From Calothrix sp. PCC 7507 (GTDB lineage Bacteria; Cyanobacteriota; Cyanobacteriia; Cyanobacteriales; Nostocaceae), in assembly GCF_000316575.1 (NCBI RefSeq), contig NC_019682.1:6497501-6561500 (forward strand): a stretch of 64,000 bases of DNA, read 5' to 3'. Position 1 is the stretch's first letter. Each line of letters opens with the position of its first letter. The position numbers and the translations under genes are program-made. Below are positions 1 through 8,703 of this stretch, piece after piece. Under the pieces are notes generated by a model. That model ran no database searches, had not been told where the DNA came from, and saw only the letters and a list, made by a program, of their open reading frames with translations.

Positions 1-417
1 AGGCAGGTTTTGTTTGTGTAGATGAGGCAGATGCTAACAGCGGGTTTCCCGACTTGTACGCTCTTAGCGTTCCCGCAGGGTAGCAACTGGCGTGCGGTTT
101 CTAACCGTCGATTTCACGTTAAGTTGACACCAATGGGTTTCCCCGCCCTCCATTGGATGCAATACAAGCGAGAACCACCACATACAGATAAAGGCTTTAA
201 AAACTTTGTTCGGAAAAAACTGATCTCTCAAGAGCAAATTCGAGTTATGATAGTCTACCGTCGTAAATCTATGAATTTAAAGTAATTTCTATCCCTACAA
301 CTGTCGGGGTTATATTCTTTCGCCAAGGTTTCGCAGGTGGTTTAGGGATTTATCAAGGGAATCTTTTGCTGATCTTCAGACAATAGTGAACTTCTGATAA
401 TTTAAGGAATTGGGGTG
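1..417. other. Intergenic stretch with repeat fragments
   Basis: No convincing gene is seen before the NIL-domain gene. Positions about 40-175 look like debris of dispersed repeats: a GCGGGTTTCCCG block, then a block ending in ATGCAATACAAGCGAGAACC, which resembles one end of the ATAGCGGTTCTCG-type palindromic elements found near 26.0, 29.6 and 60.9 kb. A weak 87-codon open frame at 22-285 runs through these repeats and is not considered coding. Confidence 0.5.
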
Positions 418-1029
418 ATGGTTCTATCGACAACAGTTAATTCCACAGTCGGTCATATCTGCATTTGTATTCCTCAGTACTACCATCCTCAACCTATTAT
501 TTCACAATTAATCTCGCGTTATAAGTTAACAGTGAACATCGCGGCGGCTGTTTTTGCAGCTGACACTGGAGAAGATGGTTGGTTTAATCTAGAAATTCAA
601 GGTAGTTCTTTGCAGGTAGAAGCAGCACTTGCTTATCTCCAAACAATGAATGTAGAAATTGAGCAACTCAACCTCAAAAGCCTGGAAGGGGAAGTTATCG
701 AACCACCAAAGTTGTTGTGTGTGAATAGTGATTGTAGTGACTGTGTGAAGTCAATTCATCAGCCGCCAGACAATAAACAAGAAGTTGAGTTACATAGAAC
801 AACCAATCGAGCTAAATTTCAAATCTGCATTCCGCAGAATTACCGCTATTCTCCAGTAATTGCTGGATTGGTTTCCTGCTATGGTTTAACGGTAAATATT
901 GCTGGGGCTTTCTTGGATATAAATACCAAAAATGACGGTTGGTTTGATTTAGAAATTTCCGGCAGGCCACAACAGATTATCTTTGGATTGAGATATTTAA
1001 AAAAACTTGGCTTGCAAATTTGGTTGTAA
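418..1029 (+). CDS. Tandem NIL-domain protein
   Basis: This is a protein of about 203 residues made of two similar halves. Each half starts with a beta strand (CICIPQYY, then QICIPQNY), continues with a helix and a VNIA(A/G)A(V/F) strand, then D(G)WF(N/D)LEI, and ends with a helix rich in LxYLxxxxxxI. The pattern matches the NIL domain (ferredoxin-like fold) known from the C-terminus of methionine importer ATPases and from small stand-alone regulatory proteins. The linker carries a C-x6-C-x2-C cluster (LLCVNSDCSDC), which could bind metal, but that is inference. ATG 418 follows GTG 415 and AAGGA at 404-408. No partner gene is adjacent. The ligand is unknown; the family suggests small-molecule sensing. 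Confidence 0.7.
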   Translation: MVLSTTVNSTVGHICICIPQYYHPQPIISQLISRYKLTVNIAAAVFAADTGEDGWFNLEIQGSSLQVEAALAYLQTMNVEIEQLNLKSLEGEVIEPPKLLCVNSDCSDCVKSIHQPPDNKQEVELHRTTNRAKFQICIPQNYRYSPVIAGLVSCYGLTVNIAGAFLDINTKNDGWFDLEISGRPQQIIFGLRYLKKLGLQIWL

Positions 1030-1407
1030 GAGGTTGTTTGAAAAGGGTCTTTCTATGTCATGTTAAATGTAGCGTAGTGGAATGTAGGCGTAGCCTTCGC
1101 GTTAGCGTCTCCAAACATCTCAGTATGTGTCCAAAACCAATAGATTCTAGCCTGCGACAACGCTTGCTTCCCCGTACGCTCCACACTCAAACCGTGATAA
1201 CTGTTCACTGTCCACTGATTTAACAAGATTGATAGTATGCGATCGCCGTCATCGCTCAACTGTTCATCAATTGCGTTTGATTTCACGGCTTGACAATTGA
1301 AGTCACATCCGCGATTCTAAAAATAATGGTCATTTTGTAAAAGTGTAATTTTTTTAACTACTAAAATTTTGACATTTAAAAGCACCAGGCCATAATCAGT
1401 TAAAGGC
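1030..1407. other. Intergenic stretch with repeat sequence
   Basis: No gene is seen. Positions about 1078-1112 hold the motif AATGTAGGCGTAGCCTTCGC followed by GTTAGCGTCTCC, a composite of short palindromic pieces that recurs in other gaps of this window (for example near 4.06 kb and 60.13 kb). Short open frames here on both strands overlap the repeats and lack ribosome binding sites. Confidence 0.45.
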
Positions 1408-1830
1408 ATGGAAGTTACAGAAATTAATATTCGACCTTATCAGCCAAATGACGAACACCAGGTGATTGAATTGTGGCATCGCTGCAATTTAGTAGTCTCG
1501 TGGAATGACCCGAAACATGACATTAAGTTGAAGTTACAAGTGCAGCCGCATTTGTTTCTCGTAGCAGCCAGAGGTCAACTGATTGTTGCTTCCGTAATGG
1601 CTGGCTATGAAGGACATCGTGGTTGGATCAACTATTTAGCCGTCTCGCCGGATTATCAACGTCAAGGTATTGGCAGACTGATGATGGCCACAGCCGAAGC
1701 CGAATTAAAAAAGCTTGGCTGTCCCAAGGTAAATCTCCAAGTACGAGCAACCAACCAATCTGTCATCGCTTTTTATGAGAAGATAGGATTTGCTGACGAT
1801 CATGTAATTGGCATGGGTAAGCGCTTGTAG
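1408..1830 (+). CDS. ypeA: GNAT family acetyltransferase, YpeA type
   Basis: The 140-residue protein is a full-length GNAT N-acetyltransferase that transfers acetyl from acetyl-CoA to an unidentified amine. The N-terminal IRPYQPNDEHQVIELWHRC, the WNDP motif, GYEGHRG, LAVSPDYQRQGIGRLMM (acetyl-CoA pyrophosphate-binding motif A, about residues 76-92) and the ending FYEKIGFADD...GKRL match the YpeA family closely, including its usual length. It ends 6 bases before the convergent stop of the peptide permease gene and has no operon partner. The substrate of YpeA proteins is not established. Confidence 0.88.
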   Translation: MEVTEINIRPYQPNDEHQVIELWHRCNLVVSWNDPKHDIKLKLQVQPHLFLVAARGQLIVASVMAGYEGHRGWINYLAVSPDYQRQGIGRLMMATAEAELKKLGCPKVNLQVRATNQSVIAFYEKIGFADDHVIGMGKRL

Positions 1831-1836
1831 AGCAGC

Positions 1837-2982
1837 CTAACGTCTTAAACTCCGGGGATCGAGAGCATCTCTCAAACCATCTCCAAGTAGATTGAAAGCC
1901 AACACCGTAAGGATAATCAGGACTGCTGGCGGCCAAATTAGCCAAGGTTGCAAAACTATAATAGAGGCATTACTTGCCAGAGAGAGCATATTACCCCAAG
2001 AAGGGTCTGGTTGTTGGATACCCAAACCGATCAGACTCAACACGGCTTCAGCGCTAATAAAACTGGGAATGGCTAGGGTCGCAGAGATTACTATATAAGT
2101 AGCGGTTTGTGGCAAAACGTGACGGAGGATAATATAAAGTGGATTACCTCCCATAGCTCTTGCAGCTTGGACAAATTCTCGCTCTTTGATTGATAGTACT
2201 TGTCCCCGAACCACCCGTGCTAAACCAGCCCAACTAATTACCGAAGTAATCACCACAATCAGCAAAAAACGCTGGGTACTACTCAAACCAGCTGGCAATA
2301 CTGCACCCAAAGTCACCAAAAGATAAATGCTGGGGAAAGTCATGAGTACTTCCGCTACACGCATGATCACGCTATCAGTTAAACCACCAAAATAGCCAGA
2401 AATGCCACCTATTAATAGACCAAGGGGATAGGTAATAATAATCCCAAAAATGCCTATGAACATGCTGATACGTCCCCCATGTACCAGACGACTGAATTGG
2501 TCACGACCTTGATCGTCAGTACCCAAAATATTTAGTTTCCCCTCCCCAGTTGTGCCAAACAAATGCCAATCTAGGGGGATACCGGGTAAGATTGTGACCT
2601 CATCCCACGTGGGTGGTAGTGGTAAACTCAACTCGAAGAGTCGGTACTTTGGGCCAGAGACAAACAGACGTAGGGGTGAAGGCTTTTTAAAGTCTACTAT
2701 AAGTTGGCGATCGCCTGTTTCTAAACTCGTGTCTCCCTGAGTCGTCGGATAAACATGAGGCCCGATAAATTGTCCTGATGGAGTCTTCCAGTAAACTTGA
2801 GTTGGCGGCAATAGAGAACTATTAGGTGGCAAATCGCAGCGACGATTACGCAAGTCATCAGAGTCACAAGGGCGATAAGGAGCAACAAAATCAGCAGCAA
2901 TTACCACAAAATAGAAAATTAACAGCAATATTGCCCCAAATCGCGCCACTGGATTCTTTTGAATTTTTTGCCACCATTCCAT
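1837..2982 (-). CDS. dppC: Peptide/nickel ABC transporter permease, DppC/OppC type
   Basis: This 381-residue inner-membrane subunit belongs to the DppC/OppC permease family. One membrane segment lies near residues 16-34 (GAILLLIFYFVVIAADFV), followed by a long periplasmic region of about 130 residues, longer than in enteric DppC. The LGTDDQGRDQFSRLVHGGR motif and the five-helix core follow. The ATPase-docking loop is AARAMGGNPLYIILRHVLP. The C-terminus DGLRDALDPR is typical. It would pair with a DppB-type permease, a binding protein and ATPases, none of which is adjacent. Scattered subunits are common in cyanobacteria. The transported peptide is unknown. Confidence 0.88.
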   Translation of the reverse strand: MEWWQKIQKNPVARFGAILLLIFYFVVIAADFVAPYRPCDSDDLRNRRCDLPPNSSLLPPTQVYWKTPSGQFIGPHVYPTTQGDTSLETGDRQLIVDFKKPSPLRLFVSGPKYRLFELSLPLPPTWDEVTILPGIPLDWHLFGTTGEGKLNILGTDDQGRDQFSRLVHGGRISMFIGIFGIIITYPLGLLIGGISGYFGGLTDSVIMRVAEVLMTFPSIYLLVTLGAVLPAGLSSTQRFLLIVVITSVISWAGLARVVRGQVLSIKEREFVQAARAMGGNPLYIILRHVLPQTATYIVISATLAIPSFISAEAVLSLIGLGIQQPDPSWGNMLSLASNASIIVLQPWLIWPPAVLIILTVLAFNLLGDGLRDALDPRSLRR

Positions 2983-3000
2983 AATTACTTGTTCCTAATG

Positions 3001-3038
3001 ATTTGTCATTTGTCCTTAGTCATCGACAAATGACAAAT
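3001..3038. terminator. Perfect 14-bp inverted repeat downstream of HD-domain gene
   Basis: ATTTGTCATTTGTC at 3001-3014 is exactly complementary to GACAAATGACAAAT at 3025-3038 with a 10-base loop. It lies just after the stop of the minus-strand HD-domain gene and before the permease start, so it may terminate the former. The unit (GTCATTT/AAATGAC) also resembles the short tandem repeats of this genome, so the terminator role is inference. Confidence 0.45.
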
Positions 3039-3062
3039 GACTAATAACTAATGACTACTATA

Positions 3063-3938
3063 CTAAGCATGTAGTTTTTCAGCAAAAAATCGCTGTTCTT
3101 CTTGCTGTCTTTCGTGTTCCACAACAAACACATTTGAGTATAGATTAGCCTGAATTTGTTTTCCTTGCTGTGTCAACGACAGATAATGCAGTCCCTCTTT
3201 GACGTAAGGATAGACACCATTCCAGTAAAACTTGGCATAGTTCTTGCGTAAATCGGCCGGAGTTTGATAACCCAAAACTTTATTCATACCAGTTTCCTCA
3301 AACTCATAGAATAAAGAAGTAATTTTCTTTAAGTAACGCGGGTCACTTAATTGACCAATTAAATCAGCAGCACGTACTAAACCTGCAAAGCTATTCGTAT
3401 CTTGATGGTCTTCAGCCGCAGGCACAGGAAACCGAGTTAACTCGATATTACTCTTAATCACTTCCGCATCGATCAACTTGTGACCACCAAAACGCTCATC
3501 AATGAAAAGTTTTGCCCTATCAACATGATAAGGCGTAAGACTGGCATCAGAGGCACCTGGAGCCAGAAAAATCATTCTGCCATTTTTACCTGTAGCGTAG
3601 GAACCTTCGGCTTCGATATCTTGACGGCAAACTCCTTTAACATAGCCAATATCATGACAAACCAAGGAGATAATAAAGTGTAACCAGTCTTCGCTGGAAA
3701 CCCCACCTTCCCGGATATGTTTTCCCCGTAAAATTTCCTGTCCTACAAGGGTGACTAGTACAGAATGTTCCACATTGTGAAATAGGGCATCGCTATTGGC
3801 AATATTTTCTAAAGCCATACTCCCAGCCCAAGCAATGATATCTTGATAATCTGTTTTTAGACAGCCATAAGTGCGACTATAGCCTTCTCTGATTTGCTTG
3901 ACAAAAGCATCAATTAAAAGTTCTGTGGCATTGAACAT
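3063..3938 (-). CDS. HD-domain metal-dependent phosphohydrolase
   Basis: This 291-residue soluble protein has the HD-superfamily metal-binding pattern: H54 and H58 in FHNVEHSVLVT, the H95-D96 doublet in SLVCHDIGY, and a distal aspartate in VRAADLIGQLSD. HD proteins hydrolyse phosphoester bonds of nucleotides or cyclic nucleotides through one or two metals. The long insert between HD and the distal Asp (GSYATGKNGRMIFLAPGASDASLTPYH region) resembles cyanobacterial HD proteins of unknown substrate. No sensor domain is fused. It is monocistronic with unrelated neighbours. Confidence 0.75.
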   Translation of the reverse strand: MFNATELLIDAFVKQIREGYSRTYGCLKTDYQDIIAWAGSMALENIANSDALFHNVEHSVLVTLVGQEILRGKHIREGGVSSEDWLHFIISLVCHDIGYVKGVCRQDIEAEGSYATGKNGRMIFLAPGASDASLTPYHVDRAKLFIDERFGGHKLIDAEVIKSNIELTRFPVPAAEDHQDTNSFAGLVRAADLIGQLSDPRYLKKITSLFYEFEETGMNKVLGYQTPADLRKNYAKFYWNGVYPYVKEGLHYLSLTQQGKQIQANLYSNVFVVEHERQQEEQRFFAEKLHA

Positions 3939-4834
3939 ATTGGTTACTCAGGTAGATAAAAATTATCGATTGGTTATTTTCAAAAGTACTAGACATGTGG
4001 TGAAAATTAATTCTGCATTGTCCAAAACCCTTGTAGAGAAGCGAAATTGGACTGGGCTTCTCTACGAGACGCTATCGCGAACGCCCCGCTACGAAGACAG
4101 CGTCTCTACATTCTTTTTCACCAGATGTCTACTGGATCAATTACTCACGATGCAAACTTCTCCTTTATAGCCGAGTTATAAATGTTGGCGCTAGCTGTCT
4201 TGATGGTGTTGTCACAGGATAGGCTATCTTTTAAATCAGTGAACGGTTATCACGGAGATTGGAGCAAGATCCCACAGTGTAACCCACCAGAGGGACTAGC
4301 GGCTTACAGCAGTTCTTGTGCCTGTTGCCTTTTTTTGATAACTGATGAAATGCACCCTAGTCTGATCAGTTTTTCACATTTATCGCCTAAGTGGCGGTGA
4401 TCTGGATACAAAAGGCTTGTGATACAAATATTAATCTTTTCAAGTCTGTTACTGGATGTTGTACATTCAATCTTTGACAAAAAGTGGCTACGTATATATG
4501 CGGCGAAGGATGGACTGATGATTGTAATACTGACGGTAAAATCTGCGGCGGAAAATTTTTAATTAGCAACTAATGGTATAATTTTATATAGATGTAATTC
4601 AGTGGAGTTGCTTATTCTTGGCGATCGCAATTGCTTAAGGAAGTCAAAGGATCTGAACACCACGAACCTCTCAAAAATTTTGGGACAGAACACTAGAGAC
4701 ACGGGATAAAACCAACTCTTGACTTTTGACTGAGAAAGAGTTTTTCATTTCTTCTTTGTGCAAGGTCGAGCAACCAACATTCACTATGTGAGAACATATT
4801 AACTTGTAGCTGACCACCCGTATAGAGGTTAAAC
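3939..4834. other. Long intergenic region before aroA
   Basis: No supported gene is found. Positions about 4033-4112 hold a repeat composite: TGTAGAGAAGCGAAATTGGA, then GGGCTTCTCTACGAGACGCT and GAAGACAGCGTCTCTACA, which can pair to form stem-loops. The remainder up to the aroA start has no clear ORF, RNA or terminator. Short open frames on both strands lack ribosome binding sites and family features. Confidence 0.5.
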
Positions 4835-6115
4835 GTGGATACCCTTGCTATCCCTACTCCCAATCGCCCAGTGGATGCCACGGTAGAGATTCCTGGTTCT
4901 AAAAGTCTTACCAATCGGGCGTTGCTTGTTGCTGCATTGGCACAAGGCGACTCGATTTTAGAAAATGCTCTATTTAGTGACGATAGTGAGTATTTTGCCA
5001 AATGCTTAGAAGATTTGGGTATTCCCATCGCGCTGAATTCTCAACTGGCGCAAGTCCAGGTGTCAGGAAAAGGCGGCGAAATTCCTAATAAGCAGGCAGA
5101 TTTATTTGTAGGTTTAGCGGGAACAGCAGCACGCTTTATCTCAGCACTGGTAGCACTGGGTAATGGAGAATATCGCCTCGATGGTGTACCACGGATGCGG
5201 GAACGCCCGATGGGCGACTTGTTGAATGTGCTGCAAGCTGGGGGAGTAAATATTAACTTTGAGGGCAACCCTGGTTTTATGCCCTACACTATCTACGGAC
5301 AGGGATTTGCTGGTGGACATGTGCGCTTACCAGCTAACCAAACTAGTCAGCAACTTTCGGCGTTATTGATGATTGCGCCTTATGCTCAACAGGACACAAT
5401 CATTGAGGTTGAGGGAACAATGGTTTCCCAATCTTACGTTAAAATGACATGTCGCCTCATGGCAGATTTTGGCGTAGAGGTGACGCAAACTAACGAGAAT
5501 TTATTTGAGATTAAAGCAGGACAGCGTTACCAAGCTAGACAATACACCATCGAACCCGATGCATCCAACGCCTCTTACTTTTTCGCCGCCGCCGCTATCA
5601 CGGGTGGAAGAGTGCGGGTTCAGCATTTGACCAAACAATCCTCTCAGGGTGATATTCTGTGGCTAAATGTTTTAGAACAGATGGGTTGTCAGATTTATGA
5701 AGGTGATGATTACACTGAAGTCAGGGGGCCAGAACAATTGCAGGGTATCGACATTGATATGAATGATATGTCAGATTTGGTGCAAACATTGGGAGCGATC
5801 GCACCTTTTGCCACCTCACCTGTTACCATCCGGAATGTAGAACATATTCGCTACAAAGAAACCGAACGCATTCGGGCTGTTGTCACCGAATTGCAGCGTC
5901 TGGGTGTCAAAGTAGAAGAATTTGCCGATGGGCTAAGAATTGAACCAAGTGCAATTACCCCTACAGCAATTGAAACCTATCACGACCACCGCATGGCTAT
6001 GGCATTTGCCGTCACCGGCTTAAAAGCACCTGGAATCGTCATTAAAGACCCCGGTTGTACAGCTAAAACTTTTCCAGACTACTTTACCAGATTCTTCCAA
6101 ATGTTAGAAAATTAG
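4835..6115 (+). CDS. aroA: 3-phosphoshikimate 1-carboxyvinyltransferase (EPSP synthase)
   Basis: AroA joins phosphoenolpyruvate to shikimate 3-phosphate in the sixth step of the shikimate pathway. The 426-residue product has full family length. PGSKSLTNRALL with K23, S24 and R28 binds substrate, GLAGTAARF is the second glycine motif, YRLDGVPRMRERPMGDLL follows, then EPDASNASYFFAAAAITGG and the C-terminal YKETERIR, HDHRMAMAFAV and DPGCTAKTFPDYF. The start is GTG at 4835. The neighbouring minus-strand ORF over the same bases is a shadow. aroE, the pathway's fourth step, is elsewhere in the window (57.3 kb). Confidence 0.96.
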   Translation: MDTLAIPTPNRPVDATVEIPGSKSLTNRALLVAALAQGDSILENALFSDDSEYFAKCLEDLGIPIALNSQLAQVQVSGKGGEIPNKQADLFVGLAGTAARFISALVALGNGEYRLDGVPRMRERPMGDLLNVLQAGGVNINFEGNPGFMPYTIYGQGFAGGHVRLPANQTSQQLSALLMIAPYAQQDTIIEVEGTMVSQSYVKMTCRLMADFGVEVTQTNENLFEIKAGQRYQARQYTIEPDASNASYFFAAAAITGGRVRVQHLTKQSSQGDILWLNVLEQMGCQIYEGDDYTEVRGPEQLQGIDIDMNDMSDLVQTLGAIAPFATSPVTIRNVEHIRYKETERIRAVVTELQRLGVKVEEFADGLRIEPSAITPTAIETYHDHRMAMAFAVTGLKAPGIVIKDPGCTAKTFPDYFTRFFQMLEN

Positions 6116-6211
6116 GTAATAGGCAATAGGAATTTTCCCAATCCCCAGACACTGAGCGTAGTCGAAGTGCAGTCCCCAGTCCCCAGTCCCTAGTTTATTA
6201 GGAATTGTGTA

Positions 6212-6658
6212 ATGTCTAATATCCAAACAGAAATGCCCGTACTTGCCCGCCATGAAGGAAATTGGGTCGGTACATATACACTGGTTGATATTGCCGGAAA
6301 TATCCTCGATAAACATGAATCTCACTTAACATGCCAGTTTCCAGAAAATAGTCCTTTTTCTTATTACCAAATCAATCGCTACAAATGGTCTGATGGTAGG
6401 CAGGAGGAGCATCGATTTCCCGGAGAATATTGTGATCAAGCACTCTGGTTTGATACCGAACGTCTTAAAGGTAAAGCCTGGGAAATTGATGATTCAACCG
6501 TTATTTTGTGGTTTTCTTATAAAACCGTGCCGGAAATGCATTTATATGAAATGATTCAAATTAGTCCTGATAATAACCATCGTGCCCGCACTTGGCATTG
6601 GTTTAGAAACCATCAAATATATCAACGTACTTTAATTCAAGAAGAACGGCTAAAATAG
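6212..6658 (+). CDS. DUF3598-like (calycin fold) protein
   Basis: This 148-residue cytoplasmic protein starts with PVLARHEGNWVGTYTLVDIAGNILDKHESHLTC, a pattern of the cyanobacterial DUF3598 proteins, whose fold resembles lipocalins and the CpcS/T bilin lyases. Further features are FPENSPFSYYQINRYKWSDGR, EYCDQALWFDTERLKGKAWE and the C-terminal HRARTWHWFRNHQIYQRTLIQE. These alternate as strands of a small beta barrel. It follows aroA by 96 bases, most of them repeats, so co-transcription is uncertain. Ligand and role are unknown; the family assignment is from memory. Confidence 0.6.
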   Translation: MSNIQTEMPVLARHEGNWVGTYTLVDIAGNILDKHESHLTCQFPENSPFSYYQINRYKWSDGRQEEHRFPGEYCDQALWFDTERLKGKAWEIDDSTVILWFSYKTVPEMHLYEMIQISPDNNHRARTWHWFRNHQIYQRTLIQEERLK

Positions 6659-6718
6659 TTACTGCAAAATTGATCAATAATAATTACTCAAATGAATGTT
6701 ATATCTGTAGTAGCATAT

Positions 6719-6740
6719 CAAGGCTAAAATGTTGCATTAA
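6719..6740. repeat. Solo end of a palindromic element
   Basis: CAAGGCTAAAATGTTGCATT matches the left end of the element at 7027-7199 with only small changes. It looks like a solitary terminal inverted repeat left by deletion or an independent insertion. Confidence 0.45.
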
Positions 6741-6893
6741 TTCCATCCAATGAAACACCCATAAAAGACAATCTCATTCAGTTGCTCTCGTAGGGAACAT
6801 CCTTAATCTTTTCGACAAGCCGATAATCTTACTAGTACAGTGCGGCGGAAATAAGCAGACCATTCTCAATCGCTAAAAAGCTTACTCCATATT

Positions 6894-6953
6894 ACTTTTG
6901 ACTTTTGACTTTTGACTTTTGACTTTTGACTTTTGACTTTTGACTTCCGCCTT
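6894..6953. repeat. Heptamer tandem repeat (STRR), ACTTTTG x 8
   Basis: Eight perfect copies of ACTTTTG run from 6894 to 6949, followed by a partial unit. Short tandemly repeated heptamers of this kind are typical of heterocystous cyanobacteria. The array lies in the 650-base non-coding stretch between the DUF3598-like gene and hisS and is likely variable in copy number. Confidence 0.9.
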
Positions 6954-7026
6954 GCGATACTAGTGCCCCTACGATGTGTTTTTGGTTAACGCACAAATTT
7001 AGCCTAGACAGTCTAGTAGTGGCGCG

Positions 7027-7199
7027 TCAAGCCTAAAATGTTGCAATAAAATTGTAGGTTGGGGAGCCACTGCGTTGCGCGGGTTTCCCGCGTTGTAGCA
7101 GGTGGCGTTGGAGGCTTTGCGTAACCCAGCGCCCGGATCAATGTTGGGTTGCGCTCCGCTTCACCCAACCTACGTCTAATGCACTATTTTAGCCTTGCC
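7027..7199. repeat. MITE-like element with long inverted ends
   Basis: The left arm (7027-7063, TCAAGCCTAAAATGTTGCAA ... GTAGGTTGGG) and right arm (7162-7199, CCCAACCTAC ... ATTTTAGCCTTGC) are imperfect inverted copies of about 37 bases. The interior carries a GGGGAGCCAC ... GCGCGGGTTTCCCGCG ... TGGCGTTGG module that also occurs in the elements at 36.9 and 48.3 kb. No reading frame is present. It is best read as a non-autonomous transposable or palindromic repeat. Confidence 0.65.
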
Positions 7200-7314
7200 A
7201 TGCCAGTAGGGTGAGTTAACAAAGTGTAACGCACCATAATTTCGATTATTGAAATTAGGCAAGATAGTTCATCCCGATTTACAATCTCCAAACAAAAATT
7301 ACCAGAGTAAAAAT

Positions 7315-8703
7315 ATGGCAAAAGGTGACAAGATTAATTTTTCTACTCCCAGTGGCTTCCCGGAATTTTTGCCTAGTGAAAAGCGCCTAGAATTATATTT
7401 GCTAGATACCATTCGTAGGGTTTTTGAAAGCTATGGCTTTACACCTATCGAAACACCTGCAGTTGAACGGCTAGAAGTTCTGCAAGCGAAAGGAAATCAA
7501 GGCGACAATATTATTTATGGTATCGACCCAATCCTACCACCAAATCGACAAGCAGAGAGAGATAAAGCAGGTGAAACTGGTTCGGAGGCTAGAGCTTTAA
7601 AATTTGACCAAACAGTTCCTTTAGCAGCATACATTGCTCGTCACTTAAATGAATTAACTTTTCCCTTTGCTCGTTATCAAATGGATGTTGTTTTTCGGGG
7701 AGAAAGGGCAAAAGATGGACGTTTTAGACAGTTTCGTCAATGTGATATTGATGTAGTTGCTCGTAGTCAACTCAGCTTGCTTTATGATGCTCAGATGCCT
7801 GCAATTATCACAGAAATTTTTACGGCAGTTAATATTGGTGATTTCCTGATTCGCATCAATAATCGCAAAGTTCTTACAGGTTTTTTTAAATCAGTAGGAA
7901 TTGGCGAAGACAATATTAAATCTTGTATTGGTATTGTTGATGCCCTAGAAAAAATAGGAGAAAGTAAGGTAAAACAACAGTTAGAACAAGAGGGGATTTT
8001 AGCAGAGCAAGCACAAAAAATTATTGATTTTATTAAAATCGATGGTAGCATTGATGAAGTATTAGATAAGCTTAAGCACCTTGCTGAAAATCTCCCAGAA
8101 GTAGAACAGTTTGCTCTAGGAATTAGTGAATTAGAAACAGTAATTACCGGTGTGCGTAATCTCGGAGTTGCTGAAAATCGTTTCTGTATTGATTTATCAA
8201 TTGCTCGTGGTCTTGATTATTATACTGGTACAGTTTACGAAACAACCTTGTTAGGGCATGAAGCTTTAGGTAGTATTTGTTCTGGTGGCAGATATGAAGA
8301 ATTAGTTGGGACATTTTTAGGTGAGAAAATGCCTGGTGTGGGCATTTCAATAGGCTTAACTCGCTTAATCAGTCGGTTGCTAAAAGCTGGAATTATCAAT
8401 ACTTTGGCGGCTACACCTGCACAGGTGATGGTGGTAAATTTGCAAGATGATTTGATGCCAATTTATTTAAAAGTGTCTCAAAATCTGCGTCAAGCGGGAA
8501 TTAATGTTGTAACTAACTTTGACAAGAGAGGTTTGGGTAAACAGTTCCAGCTAGCCGATAAACAGGGAGTGCAATTATGTGTGATTATTGGTTCAGAAGA
8601 AGCAGCAGCGCAAAAATCCTCACTTAAAGATTTGAAAACGGGTGAGCAAGTAGAAGTGGCTTTAGATGATTTAGCCGCAGAAGTTAAACGTAGGCTTACT
8701 TAA
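7315..8703 (+). CDS. hisS: Histidyl-tRNA synthetase
   Basis: HisS charges tRNA-His with histidine. The class II motifs are present: motif 2 FRGERAKDGRFRQFRQCDID, the histidine-binding block ARGLDYYTGTVYET, and motif 3 GVGISIGLTRLI, followed by the C-terminal anticodon-binding domain (VMVVNLQDDLMPIYLKVSQ). ATG 7315 gives 462 residues beginning MAKGDKINFSTPSGFPEFLP; a TTG at 7249 would add 22 unlikely residues. The NNRKVLTGFF segment and the insert after it resemble the eukaryote/Bacteroidetes-like class rather than the usual cyanobacterial form, so a second hisS may exist elsewhere (inference). The stop overlaps the next start (TAATG). Confidence 0.93.
   Translation: MAKGDKINFSTPSGFPEFLPSEKRLELYLLDTIRRVFESYGFTPIETPAVERLEVLQAKGNQGDNIIYGIDPILPPNRQAERDKAGETGSEARALKFDQTVPLAAYIARHLNELTFPFARYQMDVVFRGERAKDGRFRQFRQCDIDVVARSQLSLLYDAQMPAIITEIFTAVNIGDFLIRINNRKVLTGFFKSVGIGEDNIKSCIGIVDALEKIGESKVKQQLEQEGILAEQAQKIIDFIKIDGSIDEVLDKLKHLAENLPEVEQFALGISELETVITGVRNLGVAENRFCIDLSIARGLDYYTGTVYETTLLGHEALGSICSGGRYEELVGTFLGEKMPGVGISIGLTRLISRLLKAGIINTLAATPAQVMVVNLQDDLMPIYLKVSQNLRQAGINVVTNFDKRGLGKQFQLADKQGVQLCVIIGSEEAAAQKSSLKDLKTGEQVEVALDDLAAEVKRRLT

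Noticed and set aside
22-285. 87-codon open frame at the window start
   Set aside because: It runs through repeat debris, has no ribosome binding site and shows no family features.
1020-1286. Overlapping short ORFs on both strands after the NIL-domain gene
   Set aside because: They translate palindromic repeat sequence and look unlike proteins.
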